Assembly (NCBI GenBank): GCA_936450465.1
Contig: OW388302.1
Span: 18,429,569-18,493,568, forward strand
Source of the DNA: Gibbula magus
Lineage: Eukaryota > Mollusca > Gastropoda > Trochida > Trochidae
DNA: 64,000 nt
Direction: 5' to 3'
Positions within the stretch are counted from its first letter, which is position 1; the number at the start of each line of letters is the position of its first letter. Positions 52,821 through 64,000 of this stretch are shown piece after piece. The notes below the pieces were generated by a model. That model made no database searches, was not told the DNA's origin, and saw only the letters and a list, made by a program, of their open reading frames with translations. A program made the translations under genes and the position numbers.

Positions 52821-55800
52821 TTACCCATTACATTCAATTAAATACACACGAACGACAAACTTTTATTTTTTTGAGACTGTATAGTAGCTAGACTTTGATC
52901 AGCTGATTTTTATTCATGCGCGTGTTACACCGAACATCTCCATTGGTCAAACACTATACAAAATAGTTCTTTAATAAAACGCAGAGAAACTAATATATTA
53001 TTGGTCTGTTTGAATAACCCATAACATTGTTGTCATATAATGACGCACATTTACATGTACGATACAACCTGAAATAATTTTAATAAGTACATCATGATCA
53101 TTCTACGCCTTACTGCAGTACCTACAGTATGAATGACTGACGTGTGTGAGTGACTGGACTGTGAACAGCATAGCGTTGAACCGAAAATTGGAAAAACCTG
53201 TCAATTTTTTAAAACGACAGCGGTTACAAGTAATAATGCCCACAAGAAGAATCTACAACGAACTCATAGAATCAAATGTGTACGCCAAGGGGGTCAACCA
53301 ATCTGAAGTTTAATCAATATTTCGTCTCAGGAATGTGGATTCAGTTCACGTCACGTCGGCCGTAGATCCACAACAAAGAACGATAACTCTAATCGGACGT
53401 TTACTGATGGTGAAGTCTATGGAGATTACGATTACAGCAACAAAACAGTGGACCCAGGAAGTGTGTACCTTGGGAAATATTTATTGTAATGGATGTCGAA
53501 TGTAGTACACTGCATGCAAAGGGACGCCCTGGTGAACGATTCTTTCGATCGTGGCGTGATTGACCTGCAGACTGCAGTCCCGATGTCAAACGACAGGTTT
53601 GATCTCATTTTGCACGTTTATTCTGATTCAGAAACAATGAGAAGAGTGCATAGATTGTCCAATATTTTCTGATGTTGTCTCCTGTTGATAGTTAGGAAGA
53701 TCATATTATTTATGGATTGAACATTCTCGTGTCCGGAACTGTTCATGTTTTATGCCGTTGGCAGCCATGTTTGTTTACAAACAACGACAACGTGAAGCCG
53801 TTGAAATTATTAAAAATTATCGTCAACAGCGTGTCAATTTAAGTAATAATGACAATGAAGATACATAAATATATAATAATTTCGAATACAGAACATGTAA
53901 TAAACTAAATATTTGTTATATTCTTGATCTCTGTTTTCATTTTAAAATCGAAATGTGTGACAGAGTTCGGCACGTTCTATTTATCAATGAAACAAGAAAG
54001 TAGTACTGTCAACCAATCGGCGTGTCATTCTATAGCTACTGAGCAATCAGCGTTGAGAATCACTAAAAAGCACATGTGCGAATATCACAAAAGTAATCAC
54101 CTGTGTATCCTAACCCGTATGGATAATATCATACTGTCTCAACTCGTTAATTAAATATATTGGATAACTAAAGACTTTTCAAAAGACTGGGCATTCACCT
54201 TCATTATATCATCATTTGATATCAGATAAGTAAAATCGGATAAGTAAAAAAATTAGATCACTAACGTACCTTGGTCGGCCACGTATGGAAAAATAACTCG
54301 TTTATTGACAACATCCAGTTAATTAGCAATGGAGAGATTATCCTTAGGTGTCAACGATCGTCGGGTGTGATATACCCTCAATATCACACGTGTTGTTTTA
54401 CGAAATTGTTAACTGGGATTGAACTGATTTGTGTTTATACAATAGCCTTTGTGGATTAGCAGAAAATGAATGTTATTTAACTTTTCAGATTGTAACTTAA
54501 CTTTACTAAAAGTAGTCGACTGTGAACATGTAAATCTCATTTCTGGCAAATTTCCTGATCAATCTGGTGAAGGACCTAGCTTGTCTAGTGTGGATGGACA
54601 ATAAATACCATCTTCAGTGTATGTATAAAACGAGACAGTCTTGTCTAAGAGAATATTTTTGATGTTTTTGCGAACACTTGTAGATTTAAGATTTCATATT
54701 GTATGAAATAAAACCATTTAAAAGCTGTTTTTGTTTGTGCTCTATCCATATCTTAAATTGTTTATATAAGGACACATATACTATTATTGCGTTTGTGCTG
54801 TGGTAAACAGTTTCAAAATTAGTTACAATACATCACGCGCATGTGATCTGCTGATATTCTTTCATGACATCATCGATGTTGGATAAGTAAACTATCAGAT
54901 AAGTAATGACTCTTTCATGATCTCGTGAAGTTTTACTTAACGAGTTGCGACTGTATTGTAAGTATGTGGTTTTTGTATTTGACGAGCGAAAGCGAGTCTG
55001 ACACCGACACCATTCACGAGTTTCATAAATATGTTATTAAATGGAACCGAGTTAAGTATTTTATTATTACTCACTGATTTAAATCCCACTTAATTCCACA
55101 AACTCGAAGATAAATGGGACACACACCATTGCGACCGCAGCGCTAATATTGTGACGTCATATTTATGCATATTTATTTAATGCATATTTATGACGTCACG
55201 TCAATTGGCAGCATGCGATGTTATTACACAATGCGATTTCTTCAACGGGCGAGTAATAAAATGGATTTGCTAATCTTTAATGAAGTTGGTGCATTTTCAC
55301 ATCATGAAATAATACATAAAATACATAAAAATTCCAGTGACACCAACCTAAAAAATTAATCATTTAAATCACATAAAAATGGTTATTAATCAAAGAACAT
55401 GAAAATGAAAGTGTGGATATTTCGGCTTCCTGTCTGATTTAATTTAATTTAATTTGAAATAGAACTAATTAATCTGAAAGTATGTTAATGACAAAGTTTG
55501 ATGGTTATATAGCTAGCTATAAGGGTACAATACGAAATGGGAAAAGGTTTAAGGTTCAAGTTTTGTATTTTGAACTTCCTATGTGTCTGATCTCTATGAT
55601 ATCCATCACATTATCATGATGTCAAAAGTTCAATGAAATAATAAAATTCAGTTACAGTGTCATCTAAGAGTATATTAGTCTTAATTATGTTCCGAACATT
55701 ATATATGATTTAATTAACTTTCATGAAACAAAAGATATCTTTTTTACATCCGCAATGCATAGAACACATGATAAGATAAAATAAAGTTTGAAAATCACAT

Positions 55801-55836
55801 TCGCTTCAACTTATTTATGTATCACTATAATAATTA
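52821..55836. other. AT-rich intergenic, no supported gene
   Basis: Short frames occur near 53270-53620 and 53924-54154 without recognisable domains. A small palindrome, GTGTGATATACCC...ATATCACAC, lies near 54364-54390. GACGAGCGAAAGCGAGTC at about 54978-54995 resembles the loops of the long hairpins but has no clear arms. Confidence 0.5.
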
Positions 55837-55996
55837 GGAGATAAATCCATTCTGTTTTATATTTTGGGGTTGTATGTTGTGCATTTTTTACCCCTAAATT
55901 TAATTTCAAACCGAGCTTGCGAGGTTTGAAATGTTAATTTAGGGGTAAAAAATGCACCTACAACCCCAAAATATAAAACAGAATTGATTTATCTCC
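55837..55996. repeat. Long hairpin, GAGCTTGCGAG loop
   Basis: Arms of about 73-76 bp (55837-55912 and 55924-55996) pair from GGAGATAAATC outward to TTTCAAACC at the loop. Confidence 0.9.
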
Positions 55997-56743
55997 ATTC
56001 TAACATGACTAATTAGGAAAATAATGAGGAACTCTTTCGTCTTGCGCCAAAGCGCTGTGCTTGGGTAAAACCAGTACAGACCGGCTTCACTCGCCCGCGA
56101 CCCTTCGGTGCAGTTCACTTTTCAAAGAACATGCTTCAATCAAAATATCAAAACAAACACTAAAACTTATTTCAATGTAACTTATCTTTATTCAATTGGT
56201 GATAATATCAACAGAAAACCCATGTTGGAAGTCATCAGACTCACAGAAGCGATTTTCAAGTAAATACATAGTCCGACTTATCTCCCCTACAAGGCCGACA
56301 AGGACCAATCCCATTCAAGGGGCGCTACTCTGAAAGTAGTTATTAACTATAAGCGAAGAGTTTGAGACTTGAAGAAAGCCTGACAAGAACGCTTTTTGTG
56401 TCATGGTTTAGGACATCGTGGAAGGAAATGGGGTCATTTGGGATTGTGAACTGGAGGCAGTGGAAGAATTTTGCAAAATAGAGGAATAACGCCGCTTCTG
56501 TTCATTGGATGAATCGTTGTTGTATGAAGCGAGCAACTGTTGATTTCTGTGCCCCGTGATTTTCATGATTTCACGCGATTCTAAAAGTTCACCGAGTGCT
56601 TTTTTGTATACGTCCGCGGAGCAATGTGAATCGGTCGCAAATATTTAGAGGTGATTATCGGTAGAATAATTACTCCAAAATTGATACGAGGAACCAATCA
56701 GAAAGCAGTATTTTCATTCTAAATATAGTGTCATGTTAGAATG
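55996..56743 (+). mobile_element. TIR segment next to the hairpin
   Basis: CATTCTAACATGACT at 55996 and the inverse GTCATGTTAGAATG ending near 56743 bound about 750 bp without an ORF. With the adjoining hairpin it has the same layout as the elements at 2864 and 21190. Confidence 0.5.
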
Positions 56744-57084
56744 TGCATTTTCATGAAACTCATCAAAACAGAAAAAAGTCTTTGTTCACTGCAAGATCTT
56801 CACTTCAATCACAGGGCGAGTGCGACATCATTTGGGATGATCATGATTTGAATCGAAATTTTGACGTCGATCAGGACGGCTAGTGCTGGTTAATGGTGCA
56901 CTGAACCAAATCGTTGCACCTCTAAAGAAAAGCTTTCAGAGCAAGAGGCTTGGGGCACGTAACTCCAGACAGTCAAGCATGCGTCTGCTTCAGTTACATC
57001 AGGAAAGTGTAAACAAATGATTTTGAATCGTGTTCAGAATGGCAATCATTTAAAAAGTTACGATGTGTTTGTCCAGCTGATGAG

Positions 57085-57393
57085 GGGGTGGGATAGCGCA
57101 GTGGTTAGCGCGTTCGGCTTCGGATCAAGGGGTCTGCCCTGGGGTTCGAATCCCGCCAGGGGCACGGCAACTTTGTCTGCAGTAGAGAACTGTTCTACAC
57201 GCAGTAAGGTTTGATTAATGCTACACTGAATTTCAGCGTAGTACCACCCATGGTTCGCTAGATGGTCGCAGGTTTCACCGCAATGCATAGCCACATGGCA
57301 TTGCAGACTTTCTCCCTGCCATAATACTAGCAGCCACGATATAAGTGAAATAATCTTGAAAGCGGCGTTAAACCCCAACTCACCTCACCTCCA
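57085..57393 (+). mobile_element. Full-length tRNA-derived SINE (GCGGCGTTAAACCCC family)
   Basis: A box TAGCGCAGTGGTTAGCGC, B box GGTTCGAATCC, family body, and end AAGCGGCGTTAAACCCC plus CACCTCACCTCC. CCAGCTGATGA before and CCAGCTCATGA after form an 11-bp target duplication with one mismatch. It sits inside an older GTCTGATTAAAA-type fragment (about 57045-57520). Confidence 0.92.
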
Positions 57394-57987
57394 GCTCATG
57401 ACAGGGTTTTGTCTGCACTAAACAGGTAGAGACAATACTCTCTCACCCTATGGAATCCATAGAACCAGTTCATATCCTGGTAGAACTATTTTGCAAATTT
57501 TATCCTTCGAAAGAGGGTCAATTTTAAAAATCACAAATTACTACAAATTCAATTATTAAGATTGTCCCGCTTGGAAACTGTCGCAAATTACAATCCTTAT
57601 GCACCGTGGTTGCCTTTGTTTGTTAACCCCAAAGATGTTCTGGATAACAACATCTTTAATGTGAAAATAAATAAAAAGGTGTGACCTAATGAATAACTTT
57701 TAACCAAGCCCTGGGCACTTTAAATTATCTTGATCATTTTCAAGTGCAAGTTATCTAGTTCAACATCTGTGTAAATGTAAACAAGATGATATTGATAAAA
57801 CTGTCGTCTGATGAGACGGTCGATATAATTGTACCATATGGTGGCGTATCATACTTACCTTGTGATATATGTTTAAGCCTTGTGTATGATATAATCATCA
57901 ACCATTTCAAAATTTATTTAAAAAAATGTTTACATAAGCAATATAAATCAAGTAACTGTCCAGTATTATTGTAAGTCCTTATTTGAA

Positions 57988-58436
57988 CAGTCTGATTAAA
58001 ATCGACCTTGTTTCGAGGAATAAAATTTGCAAAATAATATATCTACCGGGATACGAACAGGTTCTGTAGATTCCTCGCCACAAGGTCTGAGAACATCCCG
58101 TATAGGTGTGTGTTCCGAACCAGTTTAGCACAGCCAAAGCCCAGTCAAATAGCTGACCAATCACATCATAGTTTTTAAACGGTCGCTGTTTTTGAAAGCA
58201 TTCGGAACAGACAAAAGGATAGCTGTTAGGAGTTATCTGCCCCTAGCTTCTTGTACCGAAAGCTTTTGTTGGACGTCTTTTGATTGGTTTACTGAATTGC
58301 GTCAGAACATGGGAGTCTACGGGCTGTTACCAGACGGTTTGGCGTGGAAATCTCCGAACGATATGAGTTCGTATCCCGGTGGATGCACCTTTTTGCACAT
58401 TTTTTCCGCGGAATACCGTTGGTTTTAATCAGACTG
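57988..58436 (-). mobile_element. MITE with CAGTCTGATTAAAA ends, copy 2
   Basis: It begins CAGTCTGATTAAAATCGACC and ends GGTTTTAATCAGACTG; opposite orientation to 37623-38073. Confidence 0.88.
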
Positions 58437-58534
58437 TTATTTGAAGACATAAATGTCAAGTCAGATGTAGCCTACTTGTAAAGAATTATTAATCAATATA
58501 TATACATCCATGTTGTTGTTTGAACTGATATATA

Positions 58535-58665
58535 TATCTTAAGAAAAGGAAGATTTTCTGGATAACAACTTTTCCAATGTGAAACTACATGACGTTTCAT
58601 TGTATATGCTCATTCCTTCATCAGGTGGAATGTTATCCAGAAAATCTTCCTGTTCTTATGTATAC
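58535..58665 (+). repeat. Foldback MITE, AGAACAGGAAG family, copy 2
   Basis: AAGGAAGATTTTCTGGATAA and its inverse TTATCCAGAAAATCTTCC flank a core that includes CAATGTGAAAC. Confidence 0.85.
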
Positions 58666-59117
58666 CACTTCTAAATGCCCTTCAAAGACCTGATATATAT
58701 CTTGATTTGAAGAGAAGAATAACATTTTGATATTTCCTCCTTTCTATTTCTAAAATGTGATCAGATAAGGAAAATGGTTAGCAGGGTTAAATTTCAGTTA
58801 CTGCAGGGAAGATTTCACATTACTGGTCGCACTTGAAAGTATCCAGCAATTGGCTGACATGCTATTTCGAACACTGTTCACAACAATCATTTTTACAATG
58901 CAGTGTCACCAATGTGAAATCACACCCAGACTTGCACCAGGTGAAACTGGTGTTGTATACAAGCATATCTCTGTATCTGCTCTCACTGTACATGTCCTAT
59001 TGATGCACAATCGATCCTATAAATAACTAGATAAAATGTAAGGGTAATATGTATCCAAAGGATCCGATCTTGTTATCTGCATTTAAGCTGCTTTTTGAAT
59101 AGCTTGAAAATTATGAC
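58666..59117. other. Intergenic, nothing recognised
   Basis: No ORF or repeat supported. Confidence 0.5.
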
Positions 59118-59646
59118 CTCGTCTGAATGGTTCTTTGTCCAGTATCATAGGTGTGTGACTGACCAATCAACTCGTCTGAATGGTTGTGTGTCCAGTATCA
59201 TAAATGTATCACTGACCAATCAACTCATCTGAATGGTTGTGTGTCCAGTATCATAAATGTATCACTGACCAATCAACTCATCTGAATGGTTGTGTGTCCA
59301 GTATCGTAGGTGTGTCACTGACCAATCAACTCGTCTGAATGGTTGTGTGTCCAGTATCGTAGGTGTGTCACTGACCAATCAACTCTTCTGGATAGTTTTG
59401 TGTCCAGTATCTTAGGTGTATCACTGACCAATCAACTCGTCTGAATGGTTGTGTGTCCAGTATCTCAGGTGTGTCACTGACCAATCAACTCGTCTGAATG
59501 GTTGTGTGTCCAGTATCGTAGGTGTGTCACTGACCAATCAACTCGTCTGAATGGTTGTGTGTCCAGTATCGTAGGTGTGTCACTGACCAATCAACTCGTC
59601 TAAATGGTTGTGTGTCCAGTATCTCAGGTGTATCACTGACCAATCA
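59118..59646. repeat. 53-bp tandem array, about 10 units
   Basis: Unit TCTGAATGGTTGTGTGTCC, AGTATCGTAGGTGTGTCACT, GACCAATCAACTCG. Early units have ATAAATGTA, later ones GTAGGTGTG. Confidence 0.95.
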
Positions 59647-59689
59647 AAAGGTATGGTCACTGTGAAATTCATCCTCAAGTTGAAATTGT

Positions 59690-59980
59690 CGGGAAGTGAT
59701 AGCATTCAGGTCTGGGGTTTGAATCCTGTCAGAGGCTGAGCAACTATGCTCTTAACAACTGTTCTATAAGCAGTAAGGTTAGCATGCAATGCTACACTAA
59801 ATTTCAGTGCAGTACCACCCATTGTTCGCTAGTTCTAGCCGATGCTCGTAGGTTTCATTGCAATCCATAGCCATAATGGTGTTGCAGGGTTTCCTCCTGC
59901 AGTAATACTAGCAGCCTTGTTTTGATATGAGTGAAATACCCTTGAAAGTAGCGTTAAACCCCAAATCACCTCACTTAACC
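59690..59980 (+). mobile_element. SINE (GCGGCGTTAAACCCC family), 5' degraded
   Basis: B-box-like GGTTTGAATCC, then the usual body and end AAGTAGCGTTAAACCCC with ATCACCTCAC. Confidence 0.8.
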
Positions 59981-60628
59981 TTGTTCTATCCAGGGTTCCA
60001 CTGTTTAACAAGCACATCTTATTTATCTATGGGGTAGCCCTGTTTATATCACTGCAGCGAGATATGTGAAACTACAGGACTAAAAATCACAAATATAAAT
60101 ATCAATGATCAATGATTTAATCTATTTCATCTGCATATTGACAAATGTAATGAAGACATGCATCGTGAAGACCCACAATGATGTGACATCTTATTTCGAT
60201 ATATGTTCGTGGATAAAAACACATTAGAAGGAAAACAATACTAATTCAATGAAACCTATTTCCTCTCTTTGTCTCACTCTGACCGAAGTTTTGACTGTAA
60301 CTAATGATTTAATGGGTATTTGAATATCAATGGATTACTTTCAGCAAACTTGAAATGGGCTTTGATATCTTTTAAATATCACTCTTTGAACTATGTTGAT
60401 CCATTTGAGGAACTTTTACACCACTAGCAATTAATTAAAGTGACCAGAAATGTTAATTACTGTCCTCATCAGTTAACGCTTCAGCTTTAAGACTTGAGGT
60501 CTCTGCAAGATGACCCTACCTTTCAGACAAGTGCAATTCTATACTAGGAGGATAAGAATGCGAGGATAACTTCGGATACACAAAGTGATCCACTTCCTGT
60601 GTGTTACGTCCTGATAATATCTCAGGCT
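59981..60628. other. AT-rich intergenic
   Basis: No supported gene between the SINE and the satellite. Confidence 0.5.
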
Positions 60629-63600
60629 CTCCTCATAACATGCTTCATTGTGTGTGATATCAGCTGTCGTAGCATACCAGCTCCTCCTAACATGCCTCAT
60701 TGTGTGTGATATCTGCTGTCGTAGCATACCAGCTCCTCATAACATGCCTCATTGTGTGTGATATCTGCTGTCGTAGCATACCAGCTCCTCATAACATGCC
60801 TCATTGTGTGTGATATCTGCTGTCGTAGCATACCAGCTCCTCATAACATGCTTCATTGTGTGTGATATCAGCTGTCGTAACATACCAGCTCCTCATAACA
60901 TGCCTCATTGCGTGTGATATCTGCTATCGTAGCATACCAGCTCCTCATAACATGCCTCATTGCATGTGATATCTGCTGTCGTAGCATACCAGCTCCTCAT
61001 AACATGCCTCATTGTGTGTGATATCTGCTGTCGTAGCATACCAGCTCCTCATAACATGCTTCATTGTGTGTGATATCTGCTGTCGTAGCATACCAGCTCC
61101 TCATAACATGCCTCATTGCGTGTGATATCTGCTGTCGTAGCATACCAGCTCCTCATAACATGCTTCATTGTGTGTGATATCAGCTGTCGTAGCATACCAG
61201 CTCCTCATAACATGCCTCATTGTGTGTGATATCTGCTGTCGTAGCATACCAGCTCCTCATAACATGCCTCATTGCGTGTGATATCTGCTGTCTAGCATAC
61301 CAGCTCCTCATAACATGCTTCATTGTGTGTGATATCTTCTGTCGTAGCATACCAGCTCCTCATAACATGCCTCATTGTGTTTGATATCAGCTGTCGTAGC
61401 ATACCAGCTCCTCATAACATGCTTCATTGTGTGTGATATCTGCTGTCGTAGCATACCAGCTCCTCATAACATGCCTCATTGTGTGTGATATCTGCTGTCG
61501 TAGCATACCAGCTCCTCATAACATGCTTCATTGTGTGTGATATCTGCTGTCGTAGCATACCAGCTCCTCATAACATGCCTCATTGTGTGTGATATCTGCT
61601 GTCGTAGCATACCAGCTCCTCATAACATGCCTCATTGCATGTGATATCTGCTGTCGTAGCATACCAGCTCCTCATAACATGCCTCATTGTGTGTGATATC
61701 TGCTGTCGTAGCATACCAGCTCCTCATAACATGCCTCATTGCGTGTGATAACTGCTGTCTAGCATACCAGCTCCTCATAACATGCTTCATTGTGTGTGAT
61801 ATCTTCTGTCGTAGCATACCAGCTCCTCATAACATGCCTCATTGTGTGTGATATCAGCTGTCGTAGCATACCAGCTCCTCATAACATGCTTCATTGTGTG
61901 TGATATCTTCTGTCGTAGCATACCAGCTCCTCATAACATGCCTCATTGCGTGTGATATCTGCTGTCTAGCATACCAGCTCCTCATAACATGCTTCATTGT
62001 GTGTGATATCAGCTGTCGTAACAGACCAGCTCCTCATAACATGCTTCATTGTGTGTGATATCAGCTGTCGTAACAGACCAACTCCTCATAACATGCCTCA
62101 TTGTGTGTGATATCTGCTGTCGTAGCATACCAGCTCCTCATAACATGCTTCATTGTGTGTGATATCAGCTGTCGTAACAGACCAGCTCCTCATAACATGC
62201 TTCATTGTGTGTGATATCAGCTGTCGTAACAGACCAACTCCTCATAACATGCTTCATTATGTGTGATATCAGCTGTCGTAACAGACCAGCTCCTCATAAC
62301 ATGCTTCATTGTGTGTGATATCAGCTGTCGTAACAGACCAGCTCCTCATAACATGCTTCATTGTGTGTGATATCAGCTGTCGTAACAGACCAGCTCCTCA
62401 TAACATGCTTCATTGTGTGTGATATCAGCTGTCGTAACAGACCAGCTCCTCATAACATGCTTCATTGTGTGTGATATCAGCTGTCGTAACAGACCAGCTC
62501 CTCATAACATGCTTCATTGTGTGTGATATCAGCTGTCGTAACAGACCAGCTCCTCATAACATGCTTCATTGTGTGTGATATCAGCTGTCGTAACAGACCA
62601 GCTCCTCATAACATGCCTCATTGTGTGTGATATCAGCTGTCGTAACAGACCAGCTCCTCATAACATGCTTCATTGTGTGTGATATCAGCTGTCGTAACAG
62701 ACCAGCTCCTCATAACATGCTTCATTGTGTGTGATATCAGCTGTCGTAACAGACCAGCTCCTCATAACATGCCTCATTGTGTGTGATATCAGCTGTCGTA
62801 ACAGACCAGCTCCTCATAACATGCCTCATTGTGTGTGATATCAGCTGTCGTAACAGACCAACTCCTCATAACATGCTTCATTGTGTGTGATATCAGCTGT
62901 CGTAACAGACCAGCTCCTCATAACATGCTTCATTGTGTGTGATATCAGCTGTCGTAACAGACCAGCTCCTCATAACATGCTTCATTGTGTGTGATATCAG
63001 CTGTCGTAACAGACCAGCTCCTCATAACAAGCTTCATTGTGTGTGATATCAGCTGTCGTAACAGACCAGCTCCTCATAACATGCTTCATTGTGTGTGATA
63101 TCAGCTGTCGTAACAGACCAGCTCCTCATAACATGCTTCATTGTGTGTGATATCAGCTGTCGTAACAGACCAGCTCCTCATAACATGCTTCATTGTGTGT
63201 GATATCAGCTGTCGTAACAGACCAGCTCCTCATAACATGCTTCATTGTGTGTGATATCAGCTGTCGTAACAGACCAGCTCCTCATAACATGCTTCATTGT
63301 GTGTGATATCAGCTGTCGTAACAGACCAGCTCCTCATAACATGCCTCATTGTGTGTGATATCAGCTGTCGTAACAGACCAGCTCCTCATAACATGCCTCA
63401 TTGTGTGTGATATCAGCTGTCGTAACAGACCAGCTCCTCATAACATGCTTCATTGTGTGTGATATCAGCTGTCGTAACAGACCAGCTCCTCATAACATGC
63501 CTCATTGTGTGTGATATCAGCTGTCGTAACAGACCAGCTCCTCATAACATGCCTCATTGTGTGTGATATCAGCTGTCGTAACAGACCAGCTCCTCATAAC

Positions 63601-64000
63601 ATGCTTCATTGTGTGTGATATCAGCTGTCGTAACAGACCAGCTCCTCATAACATGCTTCATTGTGTGTGATATCAGCTGTCGTAACAGACCAGCTCCTCA
63701 TAACATGCTTCATTGTGTGTGATATCAGCTGTCGTAACAGACCAGCTCCTCATAACATGCTTCATTGTGTGTGATATCAGCTGTCGTAACAGACCAGCTC
63801 CTCATAACATGCTTCATTGTGTGTGATATCAGCTGTCGTAACAGACCAGCTCCTCATAACATGCTTCATTGTGTGTGATATCAGCTGTCGTAACAGACCA
63901 GCTCCTCATAACATGCTTCATTGTGTGTGATATCAGCTGTCGTAACAGACCAGCTCCTCATAACATGCTTCATTGTGTGTGATATCAGCTGTCGTAACAG
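60629..64000. repeat. 52-bp satellite, about 65 units, runs off the right edge
   Basis: Unit CTCCTCATAACATGCCTCAT, TGTGTGTGATATCTGCTGTC, GTAGCATACCAG. The left part (to about 62000) mixes variants and includes three units shortened in GCTGTCTAGC. From about 62140 on nearly all units have CAGCTGTCGTAACAGACCAG. Frames read through it are not genes. Confidence 0.97.

Noticed and set aside
54488..54600. Second exon for the ATG at 51807
   Set aside because: The acceptor is in phase but has a weak pyrimidine tract, and the product would be about 50 residues without any domain.
57092..57170. tRNA gene
   Set aside because: It has good A and B boxes but no clean cloverleaf, and is followed by the SINE body and flanked by a target duplication; it is the SINE head. 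The same holds for 24124, 40395 and 46790.
57786..57974. 62-codon plus-strand frame starting MILIKLSSDETVD
   Set aside because: No recognisable domain or partner exon; lies among MITE and SINE remains.
60629..64000. CRISPR-like array
   Set aside because: Units are contiguous 52-mers without unique spacers, in animal DNA; it is a satellite.

Overview
This window is animal nuclear DNA. It is AT-rich, its genes have small exons with GT/AG introns, and most of the rest is transposon-derived. Several repeats point to a marine gastropod, possibly abalone-like. These are tRNA-derived SINEs ending in GCGGCGTTAAACCCC or GCGGCGTTAAACAATAACTCACTC, and short TIR elements ending in TACCGTATTTCCTCGA. The taxon is an inference from remembered repeat style, not from a search.

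Left part, 1-5.5 kb: a tandem duplication. Copy A (1-2745) carries a two-exon gene on the minus strand for an unrecognised, cysteine-containing secreted protein of 220 residues. Copy B (3537-4925) has lost nearly the whole gene. A third, older copy is scattered over 14.5-16.6 kb.

5541-12629: a complete 7,089-bp mobile element of Polinton/Maverick type. It starts AG, ends CT, is flanked by a 6-bp CATGTT duplication and has unusually long inverted repeats of about 1.85 kb. The 3.4-kb centre keeps a block of virus-like genes: a short VYVPD protein, a zinc-ribbon ORF with a stop, a basic protein, and a C2H2/polyproline/FtsK-HerA packaging-ATPase ORF broken by frame changes. I see no polymerase, integrase or capsid gene.

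12.6-22 kb: intergenic DNA with a mariner relic, SINEs and nested TIR elements, including one insertion whose ends can be read from an uninterrupted copy of its host element.

22.0-41.1 kb: two conserved housekeeping genes, head to head. KTI12 (minus, 9 exons, 22023-34889) encodes the P-loop partner of Elongator in tRNA wobble-uridine modification. DUT (plus, 6 exons, 35141-41131) encodes dUTPase. They are 251 bp apart and probably share a bidirectional promoter. KTI12 introns hold a 19 x 45-bp minisatellite, a duplicated splice donor, SINEs, and a 4.2-kb TTAA-flanked transposon that carries its own CXC-domain gene and was itself hit by a 2-kb element.

41-64 kb: SINEs, a 5'-truncated LINE with an 11-bp target duplication, a MULE transposase relic, a 2.3-kb TIR element, several long hairpin elements and one possible first coding exon (51807-51846). 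A 53-bp tandem array follows, then a 52-bp satellite that runs off the right end of the window.
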